NCBI RefSeq assembly: GCF_018139145.2
Contig: NC_059478.1
Coordinates: 14,367,001 to 14,431,000 of the forward strand
Origin: Gymnogyps californianus
Lineage: Eukaryota; Chordata; Aves; Accipitriformes; Cathartidae
Direction of reading: 5' to 3'
DNA: 64,000 nucleotides
Part shown: in pieces, positions 51,910 to 63,233 of the stretch
Numbering within the stretch: position 1 is the first letter of the stretch
Layout of the letters: the number at the start of each line of letters is the position of its first letter
Translations under genes and position numbers: made by a program
Notes under the pieces: model-generated
Told to the model about the DNA's origin: nothing
Databases searched by the model: none
What the model saw: only the letters and a program-made list of their open reading frames with translations

Positions 51910-51914
51910 AACTC
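51910..51914 (+). repeat. 5-bp target-site duplication, left copy
   Basis: aactc, repeated exactly at 52502-52506 on the other side of the solo LTR. Confidence 0.9.
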
Positions 51915-52501
51915 TGTGCTGGTTTTGGCTGGGATAGAGTTAATTTTCTTCACAGTAGCTAGTACAGGGTTATGTTTTGGATTTATGCTGGAAACAGTGT
52001 TGATAATACAGGGATGTTTTCGCTATTGCTGAGCAGCACTTACACAGAGTCAAGGCCTTTTCTGCTTCTCACCCCACCCCACCAGCGAGGAGGCTGGGGA
52101 TGCACAAGAAGCTGGGAGGGGACACAGCCAGGACAGCTGACCAAAGGGATATTCCATACCATAGGACGTCCTCCTCAGCATATAAAGCTGGGGGAAGAAG
52201 AAGGAAGGGGGGGGGATGTTCAGAGCGATGGCGTTTGTCTTCCCAAGTCACCGTTACGCGTGATGGAGCCCTGCTTTCCTGGAGATGGCTGAACACCTGC
52301 CTGCCGCTGGGAAGTGGTGAATGAATTCCTTGTTTTGCTTTGCTTGCACACGCCGCTTTTGCTTTACCTATTCAACTGTCTGTATCTCAACCCAGAAGTT
52401 TTCTCACTTTTACCCTTCCAGTTCTCTTCCCCATCCCACCGGAGGGGAGCAAGCAAGTGGCTGTGTGGTGCTTAGTTGCCAGCTGGGGTTAAATCACGAC
52501 A
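51915..52501 (+). mobile_element. solo LTR of an avian endogenous retrovirus (subtype B), + strand, with target duplication
   Basis: The element runs from tgtgctggttttggctggga to gctggggttaaatcacgaca. It has a TATA box (TATAAA at 52181-52186) about 265 bp in, a G-run, and a pyrimidine-rich 3' part. The flanks are identical: aactc at 51910-51914 and aactc at 52502-52506, a perfect 5-bp target-site duplication that fixes both ends. A 5-bp duplication fits the class III (ERVL-like) group. It is closely similar to the reverse complement of 38060-38653 and lacks about 8 bp near 52140 that the other copy keeps. The several open frames inside are not genes. Confidence 0.97.
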
Positions 52502-52506
52502 AACTC
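52502..52506 (+). repeat. 5-bp target-site duplication, right copy
   Basis: aactc, identical to 51910-51914. Confidence 0.9.
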
Positions 52507-55500
52507 TCAGGCAAATTTCTAGTGAGAATAACAAAATCAGCTTTGCTTTTCTAGGATTCCAACTTCAGTCCAACTAGAAGTCTAAATAAGCACTTCACTG
52601 ACATAAAATAAAATGCTTCGTAAAACATAACAAAATCCAGCACAGTTTACTATGATTGGCCCTCTCCGATTCATATAACTTGAATATTTGCAATTAAAGA
52701 GGCTCATTTACAAAAATGATTTTAAAATGCATCACTGACTCCAGTGACGGTGTCACAATATTCTAAAATAAACAAAAAACAATACACACATATATGAACA
52801 CATGACTAGATATAACACAACATAATACAGTAGGAAATATACTAGTCAGAAATACTGTATCATAAGCTGATACATTTAGCCTTGTCACTCTGTTATCACC
52901 ATAAATTACTTGCTACTTCAAGGCATTTAACAATCCATATTCCTTATTGACACCATCATTCCTCTAAAAGGAATAAAGCTGTGATTGTAAAAGGTGCTTC
53001 AAGTGAGATCACTGACTCCAGTAACATGAGTGAACCCTCAGGAAGCAGGAAAAATAAGGTACATATCTTTCATATTTTGACATATTTCACCTTTTGCTAA
53101 AATGCTCTTTCTCCTGGAGACCACACAAATTTGGGGAAATTTATAATCAGACTAAAATATAGAAATTCACAATCAGAACGTAACGACAATGCTTGTTTGT
53201 GTTTGCAACAAAATGAGTTAGTTCCATACCTTGACATATTGGCCCCAGGAAAGAAAGAATACTATTCAGCCTGATTGTCAGACTTGCCTGCAATAAAGCT
53301 CACTGTCAGGTAAGCAATGAGCTCACAGGGACATGTGTTCCCTCCCTGTCTTCCAGCAGGATTATCTGAGGTCATGTTAATTGGACAAGCAGAAAGTTCT
53401 AAATATCTACATGCATCTCCATGACTGTAACCAGGGGTGACTGAAAACTAACTGATTTTAACTGGCAAGTGGCTACCAAGTGTTCTGGTTTTTTTTTCTA
53501 AAAAAAGAAACTGAGAGCACATGAAGGAAAATTTTCCTTTGTGATTTCAGGGTATTTGTAGGATTCAAGAATTTGTGGGCTAGGTAAAGTAATAGGGAAT
53601 TTGTTGCCTCTCTATAGTTTTGTCTTTTTTAGCTTTTGGTTGGTAATATTGAGGTATTCATTCCCTTTTTTTAGGCTAAAATAAGCATTATTTTAAAAAA
53701 CAACAACACACAACAACAACAAAAAAGAACCAAGACATTTGCGAAAGCTGCTATTCAAAGGACAGTGATATAAACCACAGCATGAGATAGCCCAGCTGAG
53801 AAACACAAAATGACCAATAATTATGGGGGCAGATAAGAAAACTAAAAACTAGGAGGAAAAAATAATGCTACAAGGATTAGTCGTAGGAAGTACTGAGATG
53901 AAGAACTAAAAATGTATTTGTTGTGCTTAGACACAAAATTTGTGTCTGAAGGTGGTATCAAAACTGTGTTTGCTCTAGATCTCATTTAGCAATTGTCAAG
54001 CAAAAGGAATATAAAATGATCTCATTTTAAAATGTGACAGAGTTGAGGACACTCCAGGGTTTAAAGAAGCTTTCAGCTGGATACAGATGAACAAGTCTAA
54101 GCAGATAAAAAATACTCCTACTCCTTTGCAGAACAGCCCCTTCCCCATGTCTTTACCATACCTTTCTATGTAAATATCTTTACAATGTGCTTTAGGAGAG
54201 GTTGTAATTAAAACAAACCAAGCAGAATCAAAACAGTTACAATCTTGCCAGCGTACAACACAATTAAGTAAGTGATGAGCATAAGGCTAGTAATTTGTAT
54301 TTATTAAATAAGAGCACTGCATGGGAGATACACTGAAACAAGCAGTAAGAGAAATAACAATATTGTTTCAGAGTATTAAAATATTCAGTTAGAGGTGATG
54401 TTCTGAGACGTCCGCATTAGAAATATACAGAGGTCAAACAAGCACCTGGAGCTGAATTTTATCTCTGTATCCATAAATATGTACTTGTTTATGGACAGAA
54501 ACGTATGTTTCATGGGAAGCCCTTTTTGTATGCCTCCAGGCAGGGCTTTTGCTAGCTATGGTACATATACTAGAGCAGTTTCTATTATTATTCATCTAGG
54601 GTGTAAAGTAGCTGTTTGTTCTGTAAAGAAATAGGAGGCTGATTCAGATGCCAACAGACCAGCCCATGGTGAAATCATAGTGCCTTAGATGCTCAGAAAG
54701 CCATACACCAGCAAGTTAAAGCCCCCATATAGTCCAAAACTTCAGTAGTGTAAGGCACAAAGTAGTACAAGCCCACAGAAAGTAAAAATGAAACACTTCA
54801 TACTTTAATGAGATCATGAAAGGTAGGAAATATGCAGGAAGAGAAGACGAAATGGCTATTCTTGTCTTATGACCTAATGAACAAGAAGGTCCAGAATTCA
54901 AATTACAATGAGAAGTCAGCAGCACCCAGTGATTCTCAAGGCCTGAGTTTTCTCTTTTGCCCCCCCCAGTCAGCTCATCTGAACAGCCTCTGCTTGACAG
55001 GGGGTAGAAAGGAGGGGAAATATTTTTTTCCTTCAGGAGTGAAGCTCTTTCTGTGCTTGAACCCAGGGAATCCATGTAGGCCTCCCATGAGGTGTCCCCC
55101 TAATTATTACAGAAAATTCTTTGGCAATCTCTGCTCTTCCCAGACACTGACACGAACTCAGTATGTATCATTTTTGAAAGAACAAGTACCTAAAAATTTT
55201 ACATTAGAAAAGCTTAGATTGTGGGAAAATAAAAATTTTCTCACGGACTACATTTGCTAGCTATGAAAACAAATGAAGAAAAAGATGCTACAATGCTGTA
55301 GCAAGAGCAGAGGCCTGTTGCACCCATAAAGTAGAAATATATTAAGCAGGGTACAATTAATATTTGCCTTTCTTGAATTCAGGCATAGGTATTCTAAATT
55401 AATATAAACATACAAAATGCTTATACACGATGACAGTGTAACACAGCTACGTGTGATACATAACAACAAAAGGGGCAAGGAATACAGAAACACCAACAGC

Positions 55501-57276
55501 GTGAGAGGAAAAATAGGGAAGAATGGCTTTACCCACAATGGTTCCATCTTCCCTCGGCAAAGAGCTCTATAGCCTGATCATCTCATCCTCAGTGACTAAG
55601 ACCAAGGACCATATCCATCAGCACTAACTGCACAGCTCTGTGGTACTACCACTAATTCAGGATAAGCTTGTTAATAAGAATTCACTGCTTTGAAGTGGTG
55701 ATAATGATTAATAATGTTGAAGAACTAACCACTGGCAATATGTATTGTTACTAAACGTCAGTCTTGTATAGTTCTGTTTTGAAGCTTCAAACAGGCCTGA
55801 TTTATCAGATTCTAAATACTCTCATTGCTGCAATCTCTCACTCTTATTCTCTAACTTGCATATACTTATCTGCTCAGCTGCAAGTGAATGTAAGAAAAAC
55901 ATTGCTGCAAAATAAACTGTGAAAATATTGAAGTTGCAGGCTTGGAAACAAATTTTTATCTCATCAAAGTTTACAAGTCTGCATTTCTAGAATTTAGAAG
56001 GAAAATACTGATGTTTTTTTACCAACAGTTCTGTCAAGTCTCAAGCTGTCAGTAAGAGACCTTTACAGAGTTCTGATCTTCTACCTACAATATTGGCATC
56101 AACTGAATCTATAATAGAGTGCAGCAGTGTCTCTTCTGTTTTGGGACTCCACGCAACAGCCCAGAGCCACAGTACCTTGCATCCCACTAGGGTCTGTGCT
56201 CAGAGGGGCTTTGCCGGAAAGCACACCCCTTTCCCATCAAACCACCTTATCTCCTTCCTCGGGCATTTCTCTATCACACTCTAGGGCACCTCCATCTCCC
56301 TTCACACCTCCCCAAAAAATGCAGAGTCTAAAGCACTGGATTCACAATATTCAAGCATCTGTGCTGTTATTCCCCACAGGTATTGCCTTACGGCTTGGCA
56401 TAAAGTGGAAATTTTACATAATAGTCCATCTTATTTCAGGAAAGTATCAATAACATTGTGGGAACAGATTTTTTTTTTTTACCAGACAGGTCCAAGGAAT
56501 TTTAAAAGAGGAAAAAGATCATTAAGGATGTAAGTGTGTTAATTTAATCTCTAAAGGTCAGGTTAAGCCTGCAGGATATAGGATATCTACTGTCCTACAC
56601 CAGCTTACTTTGCTGCTGAACTTCTAATAGAGCATTTACCATGACGGAAAAGGAGAATGTATGTGCAACTGTGGCAACATAGAGGATTTTCCTTGGAGAA
56701 TGAAGTTAGACCCCAGACTTGTTCTGTGCTACACCATCAGTACACACTTGCTGTAAAACTCTGGAAACAATTAGCAACTATTGCCCCTCCTCACTGTGAC
56801 CCTCACCTCTCCAGTTCACGAGCACATTCCTTCAATGTACAGCAGGCATAATCCTTTCTACAGCAATCACTCAATTTACTACAGTGGTAGCAAAAAAAAG
56901 AAAGGGCAAGCTGACTTATTACTCCTGTCTTGGGCTACATGGTATGGCTATTTGTGGCTCAGACACAGTGTTCTGACAAGTGTGGCCTCTTGATACCTCC
57001 AGTATAGTGAAGGAAGAACATATGAAGTAGTCAAGAGTTCAAGGACATATAGCTTTAAAAAGTTTGCATATTGTTTATGCCATTTCCTGTGCAGCTTGTA
57101 TTTGATTGTGATACTACTTACCCTTCTGTGCAAATGATATTTTAATGACGTTATGAATAGTAAGAGTCATTAGAAGCAGAGAGAATAAATTAATAAAACA
57201 GATGAATGAAAAAGCAAAGGCAAGCGAGAATTTCAGTGGAGAAAATCAGATGCTTACTGATGCTTTTCGCTTCTAG
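52507..57276. other. AT-rich non-coding stretch
   Basis: About 4.8 kb without a recognisable gene. It contains a CAA-rich simple repeat (about 53700-53725) and a donor-like TGTCAG|GTAAGC at about 53309. Open frames up to 142 codons (54832-55260, +) overlap a frame on the other strand and have no recognisable domain. The stretch at 56100-56330 is somewhat GC-richer but is not identified. Confidence 0.5.
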
Positions 57277-57378
57277 GTGCAGGGAGTTGCTACATCACTT
57301 GATTCATTTTTAAATGGCCCTCAAAACACTGAAGAAAAAAATGCAGAAAAGCTTTACACTGGAAGTGTAGTGGACTAG
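57277..57378 (+). CDS. candidate terminal coding exon, unidentified (33 codons)
   Basis: A branch-point consensus (TACTGAT at about 57255-57261) and a pyrimidine-rich acceptor (gcttttcgcttctag, ending at 57276) precede a segment that is open only in phase 0. It begins VQGVATSLDSFLNGPQ, ends EKLYTGSVVD and stops at TAG 57376-57378. The other two phases close within twelve codons. The base immediately before the exon is part of an in-frame TAG, so the frame exists only if the acceptor is used. AATAAA at 57657-57662 would end a 3' UTR of about 300 bp. The residues look like a hydrophilic C-terminal tail; I do not recognise the protein. The upstream exon must end in phase 0 and has not been identified in the window. 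Confidence 0.35.
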   Translation: MQGVATSLDSFLNGPQNTEEKNAEKLYTGSVVD

Positions 57379-57680
57379 TTGAACAGATGACATTTATTTC
57401 TTGCACCTGCTCTTCCCTAAAATGTCTCTTGCATGTAATGTACCCAATCAATGCTGTTTACAGAATGCTATTGTTTTATTTTTGATAAATCTGCAAAGAA
57501 ATTCTGTTTAATCCTAATGCCAATATGGAGTTCAGCAGTTTCTGCATTCCATATTCCTTTAGAATTAGGTTTTCCATTTGAAGCAGAGGAAAAACTGCTA
57601 AAGAGAATGCATGTTTCCTGCTTTTAGAGGTAGTCCTCCCCATGCAAGGCAGCAGCAATAAAAGAACAAAACCCAAAATC
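57379..57680 (+). other. possible 3' untranslated region with AATAAA
   Basis: This segment follows the candidate stop codon. The first canonical AATAAA is at 57657-57662. A 95-codon frame on the opposite strand (57476-57763) has a hydrophobic middle part but no splice or promoter support. Confidence 0.25.
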
Positions 57681-58493
57681 AAACAGGTATAATGAACTGT
57701 GGTTCCAATTAGAATTGTATCAGAGTGGCATTGAGAGAGAGTGAGATAGCACTGAGAGCCCAAGGATATAGGAGGTCAGCTTATACATAATTAATTTGTT
57801 AATCTTCCATGGCATTTCATTGAAATGTGTTATTTTCTCAAATACATCCAGAAGGATGACAAGCTGTCTTTTCAAGTGGTTTTATGTGCATGTGCTCTGC
57901 ATTCCATATTTCAATAATAAATATAATAGGATGACGACATTTTAACCACTTTTTAACATCTCTCCTAGCATTCTGGGATTTGTTTACTTTGCCATATGCT
58001 ATTTAGTGGCACATTTATGATCAATCAGAATGTTTAATCACAAGAATCTAAAAATATCAAATGGCATTTTTTTTCTTCACAAAGAAATCACACGAAACTG
58101 ACTCTTCAGAAGTAATTCAGTGTGATCCTTTATGTTTGATGTTATAGATATTTTCAGTGTTTGGGGTTTAATTCAAAGTTCAGGGGTAAGAATGCAAGCC
58201 TTTTGATTCATTTAACAGATCTGCATTTTTTTGTTTTACTAATTATAAACTAAAATTTGTTCAAGGTGTGCCTTAAAATGTAGGTTTAGATAATTCCTTA
58301 GTATAGTGGAGTGTTAAAACTGTTTTGTGTATCGAATACCGTAAGGGAATCATTACTTATAGTGAGAGAGAGTTTATGAGGAACACTTCAATAAATGCGT
58401 GGACTCCTGGACTGCTTTGATATTTGTGTGACAATTTGCTGCCTTCTATTTCCCAAACACTCTCTGAGACAATAATAATTATCAACATGCTTT

Positions 58494-58513
58494 AAAAAAA
58501 AAAAAAAAAAAAA
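58494..58513 (+). repeat. poly(A) tract, 20 bp
   Basis: Twenty consecutive A after gcttt. No adjoining retrotransposon body or target duplication is recognised. Confidence 0.95.
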
Positions 58514-59147
58514 TCTTTGAGGAAGAGCTATATTATAAAGTGGTTTCATTGAGGTTGCAAATGGTAAAACACATATTGAACTGAAATGATACTCCAGCTC
58601 AGAAGGCTCTTGGTCTGCATGTGGTATCAAAAGAAAAATCTTCCTACAAATACAAGGAGCAAAGCCAGTGCCTCACTGAATACTGTGAACAATATTCATA
58701 GGAAGAACTTGATGCTGACCTTGAACACATAAAAATATCCAGCGCTCTATGTCAGTGCTGAGTAGTGGGATGATGATGACCTACATTAACATTTGATTAC
58801 CTTTTGGCACTGTTTTTAAGCTGAGCCAAGGCAACATTCAGTCATTACTAATTTCTTTATTGTGCCTGTTTAAAATAGAGCCATCCAGGTGAAAATCAAA
58901 GGAAGAAGAAATGAAATAAACAACAAAATGTACTTAAATTTAGATTGAAGAGATATGTTAAATATTCATCGTGGAGTATTTATTTACGATAATAGCACAT
59001 TTTTCTATTCTCAGCTGCTGTGACCTTTTGTTATGCAAAATGTGAAGTTACATAAGGTTTTTATTAAAATCCTTACCAAGTAGCTATTTTCAATACTCCC
59101 TATAGCTAATACTAGAAGGTGGAGATAGTACAAATTATTTCAAAAAC

Positions 59148-59168
59148 ATATATATATATATATATATA
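59148..59168. repeat. TA dinucleotide microsatellite
   Basis: About ten uninterrupted AT/TA units, followed by an A-run. Confidence 0.95.
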
Positions 59169-60118
59169 AAAAAAAGTTTCAGGATCACTTAGTAAATTAC
59201 CTCCTTCTAAGGCATAACATTTTGGATTCGAAGCATCTTTAACTGGTTTAGTAAGTTACCAAATGACTTCATACCTAGCACGGCAATTGCATTACTGCCA
59301 GACTGTCAGGAAAGTGAAGAGCTTCAGGAAGCCAGAAGTCAATGTCCTCAGAAGCATACAGGTACTTAAGCAAAAGGGGGAGTCTAGCAGGCATAATCTG
59401 GCCATTGTCATACTCTGAGCCTAATGGTTTCCTCAGCCTTCACTCCAATGTCAACAGCAGAAAACTGATCTGGAGACTTTTCCTCCTTCCTCACTGAGCT
59501 TGCCATCAAATACTCATATCATTCTAGACTCAGAAAACAAAGAGGAGACTCAAGGAGCAAACTAAATAATAGTCACTAGGGGAAGTATATCCACCAGACA
59601 AAATCCTAACCTAAAACCCCAAAATACTCAACATTTGGCTCAACAGCCAATTATTAGCTCCCCTGTTCTTTCAGTATAGCTTGAGCCCCTTCGGTGTTGA
59701 AACCATTTTTGTCCTGCTACATTTAGGCCTGCTTATTTAGAAGATATATAGCTTCAATGCAAGAGAATGAACTTCAACTATAAACGATACTTTACAAGCT
59801 TTTTAAAGCCTGTATACAGAAGAAAAAGGAACAAATGCTTCCAGTGAGAAACTATGTTTTGCAAATAGAAGATACAGTTTAAAATAAATGTTACTACATC
59901 CATAAATACGTAAGGAATTACAATATTAAAGCTTTATAAAGCTTCTGTGATTGATGAAGAAAACTACTACTACACTACTATAAACACATAAACATAATTG
60001 GAAGGGAATTTTTCTTTTTTATCTAAAATTAATTTCCTAAGAAAATGGAATGTATTTAGAGTGGAAACAGAGGAAATGTAAAACTACCTTTGAGTACCAA
60101 AGATTTTCAGTCTTTGTT

Positions 60119-60178
60119 AATGAAAGAGGAAAGAAGGCAGGAGACAAGAAGAGACAGGGGAGAGAAGAGGAAAAGAAT
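60119..60178 (+). repeat. polypurine tract
   Basis: About 60 bp almost purely A and G (gaaagaggaaagaaggcagg and onward). Such tracts can adopt triplex structures; nothing shows a function here. Confidence 0.8.
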
Positions 60179-61485
60179 GGTTTTATGGTATAAGTAGTAA
60201 ACTTTTAGACACAGTAATTTAAACTGATAGCTGTTGAATTTAAATATAGGCAGACACATTGCTTGGAGCCCTGTGATCAGCTTCCAAATGATATGGTAGA
60301 ATGCTAGGGTGAAATGGATATCAAAAACAATGCTCGAAGAGAGAAAAATCAATTTCCCTATAAGGACAGACCTATTACTTAGAAAACTTTCTTTAAAAGC
60401 CCTAGAAAGAATAAAACAGTAGTTCTTAAATTGCTGGATAATAAAAATCAACGTTTCAGTACATAGAATACAGCACTTTACAAAATGTATCTCGAAGCTC
60501 ACTCTTTGTTTTAGTCTAGTCTTGAAATTTGTAACCAAGCTGTTCCTTTTCTCATTTCATGGCTACAAAAATATTTAATTTGTGAGCCATAGTTTACGTT
60601 ATTGTAAGGGTGCTAAGAAGCTTTTTCAGTTGGCCTTTCCTACTGGTGATACCACATGAAAAGTAAATTTCAACAGTCCCCTAATTAGACTTGAAGTAGG
60701 TTGTGGAAGATTAAACAACTCTAATAAAGCAGTTTGACCTCTTATCGGACTGAAGACTATTTCTTCCAAATAGATTTTAGAGAAAATGACCTTGTCTTTA
60801 CCAGGTATTCCCTTCTCTCAAATTTACCACAGCTGCTGTGCTTGTTCAGCAATGTCAGCAGGGCTGAACCAGAGGTAAAAATGGTAGGCAATGGAAAGGG
60901 AAAAAGATTGAGTATACTAGATAGTTCTCAACTGCTCACACAACTACAGTACATAAGTTGTAGGAGACTTTTCTCTTCTATGAACAATGAGAAGTTTCTA
61001 GCATAAATGAAATGTCTCTGATTCTTCTTGAGCATTCCAACTGACAACCAATCAAAGAGTAGTAAAATTAGCTTCTAGAAATAATTTCTTTGGAACCATA
61101 TGAGAAAGTAAGAGTGGCTAAATGTATCTATTTCAGCACAACTTTAAATGCCGTACTATTCATCCCAAGCTCATTCAACTCCTTCATTCCTCAACAAAGT
61201 TGAGGGATAAGAGTACATACATCTTCAAAATACCATGGGGCCTTCAAATACTGAGTGGTTAAAATGACATCCTCATAATAAAGGCTGGGAAACAGTGGCA
61301 ATATAGAACTTCCAAATCTGGGCAAAAGCTGTCAGGAAGCCATAGTCAGAGCTGTCAAAATGAAGGGATGTGCCAAGTATCTGCTTACCCTGGGTCTGAA
61401 CTGGCATATTGTGCCCTATTTGGAGCAGCACACTTTAAGATATATCTCGGATCCAAAATAAAATGCAAAAATCTTCACTGGGTAA

Positions 61486-61805
61486 GTTGGATGATGACAC
61501 AATCTTTAGGAAAACTGTAAATAACAAAGACACGGGTTAATCAACATGAAATCACCTGCATCACAAACAAAAGATCCTACATCTAGAAATCACAGAATAA
61601 ATGCCAGGTGATGAGAGAAACTACTTATTCTGGAAAGCAGTGATTTTGAAAAGAATTTGGGGTTCATGATGAATAATCAGCTGTATAAACCATCATGCCC
61701 TGTGCCAAATGGACTAACACAGTTCTAGTATCAGCAAAAAATAGACTCTCATGTAGGACTATGCAAGTCTTATTCCTCTACTACAAGCAGCAGGAGCATT
61801 TATGG
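61486..61805 (+). mobile_element. ancient CR1-type LINE fragment (ORF2 region)
   Basis: The core at about 61647-61790 contains ttgaaaagaatttggggttc, atgatgaataatcagctgta, then ccaaatggactaacacagtt and cttattcctctactacaag. In order and spacing this follows the conserved part of CR1 ORF2 downstream of the reverse transcriptase (K-D-L-G-V..., then L-P-L-Y). The part before 61640 (gatgatgacacaatc, gatcctacatctagaaatca) fits the same region more weakly. It has many frame breaks, so it is an old copy, probably much older than those at 1.8 and 5.2 kb. Confidence 0.6.
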
Positions 61806-63233
61806 ACATCAAGAGAAGTCTATGTGAGAGAAAAGAGGTGTGGAGATGAGAATTTATCATATTGCTTCTGTCTCTAAAAAGGGCCAGTCCAAAAGTGCAC
61901 TTTCCCATAATCTGATTTTCTTTTATTTTATAGACAGTAACAGAAGAGTATGTAGAAAGATCTGTATTCAGAGTTGGTTCTAGTCCAATTAACAATAAAT
62001 CGATACTGTAAAGCAAAGTATAGTCTTGCTGTATGTAAAACCCTACCGTATGTTCTTCAAAAAGGCACACAAGGGAAGGAATACAATTGCTTCATCAAGC
62101 AGAAAGATTCAAAAGCTTAACAACTAGCTAATAGCAATTATTCCTGTATTTTCAAATACAAAGTCAAATCCAAAACTTAGCCTTTCATCTCCTTCATAAA
62201 CTCTACTTTCTATGAATTCCAACCATCCTTTAGTAAAATACAAAACTTGAAAGCTCTGGATTAATGTCAGTACCACGACACTCCAATTTGCTAGAAAAGC
62301 AGAAAATTTATAAATGATAACAAGGCGCCACAGAATGTTGGCACTAGTTCGCTAGGGAGGCAAAACTAGTTCTTCTAGGAAGGCAAAACAGGACGCCCTG
62401 TTCCTGCTTTCATTAACATCCTTCAGGAGCTCCATTTGCATGCTAGTTGCCACCTTCAGAGTCAAAGGTATTTGGGTTTCCTCTCCACATCAGATTAACA
62501 ATTTTTCCTCATTGTCCTACACACAGTAAAACATGAGTACATCTAGCAGCTTTTTAATTAATTTACTGTATTTTGAGATACCTACAAGGCTCATTTAGTA
62601 TCCACATTCTCTTCTTGTAGCACACTACGGTTACAATCTTTGATCTGTACTACAGTACTGGAGCTGTTATAGGGAGTTGGTTCAGAGCATGCAGCATAAG
62701 TATCCTTTGAGTCTTTTTAAACTGGTCCTCAAACTGTGCCTACGTCTACAATTCTGGGCACTGGAATTGACGCTCCCTTCAAACACACTCATTTCCAGTC
62801 CTGTGTTCCTATCAAGTACAAAGAAAAGACTGAATACAATAAAAACAGTGATGTATGATTTTATCCCATCTATCTTCTATTGTTTTATCCATGTTACATC
62901 TATGACTTTATTTCTTCCTTTCAAAGTTCAAAAATTATTTTAATAATTGTACATGATGATGGGAGAAAAGTAGGCATTTGAAGCAATTTACACCCCAGAA
63001 AGTTTTCCCAGTTGAGATGATCAGTAGTCAGTATTTAAATTATAGAAGAAATGTATTGCATAGACAAACTAATTAAACAATCAACACAGAATTAAGTTCA
63101 CAATGAAATAATGAGAAACATAGAAGTAAAAAAATCAAAACAAGAGGAACAGAACCGCATTTAACAAAAGGAACATTCTTAGTATTTATCCAATGATTTT
63201 TCAAGCTCAGAGACAACTGTTCTGCCATGTATA
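61806..63233. other. AT-rich non-coding stretch
   Basis: About 1.4 kb with no recognisable gene. Around 62728-62780 a short string (ctacaattctgggcactgga) resembles another CR1 ORF2 block but is too short to call. Confidence 0.5.

Larger units (their letters stand above)
38654..51914. other. AT-rich non-coding stretch between two inverted LTRs
   Basis: About 13 kb with no recognisable gene. Fossil repeats (39366, 42942, 43181, 44003, 46505) and a T-run (44139) are listed separately. Open frames reach 153 codons (50929-51390, -), the longest in the window, with no recognisable domain, splice sites or codon bias. Exon-like signals at 41850 (-) and 46676 (+) are described in the findings. Confidence 0.5.
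57681..61485. other. AT-rich non-coding stretch with simple repeats
   Basis: About 3.8 kb with no recognisable gene. It contains a run of 20 A (58494-58513), a TA microsatellite (59148-59168) and a purine-rich tract (60119-60178). A 143-codon frame (60107-60538, -) reads through that tract and carries no domain. Confidence 0.55.

Noticed and set aside
51972..52554. Several overlapping open frames of 74-106 codons
   Set aside because: All lie in the solo LTR or its edge; LTR sequence read in arbitrary frames.
54832..55260. 142-codon frame, + strand
   Set aside because: Overlaps a 119-codon frame on the other strand; no family resemblance or splice sites.
58494..58513. Poly(A) tail of a processed retro-copy
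   Set aside because: No gene-like body precedes it and no target duplication flanks it.
60107..60538. 143-codon frame, - strand
   Set aside because: Low-complexity product rich in Phe, Leu and Ser that reads through a purine/pyrimidine tract; no domain or gene context.
62728..62780. Possible continuation of the ancient CR1 at 61.5-61.8 kb
   Set aside because: Only one short string resembles CR1 and it lies about 900 bp away; insufficient to join them.
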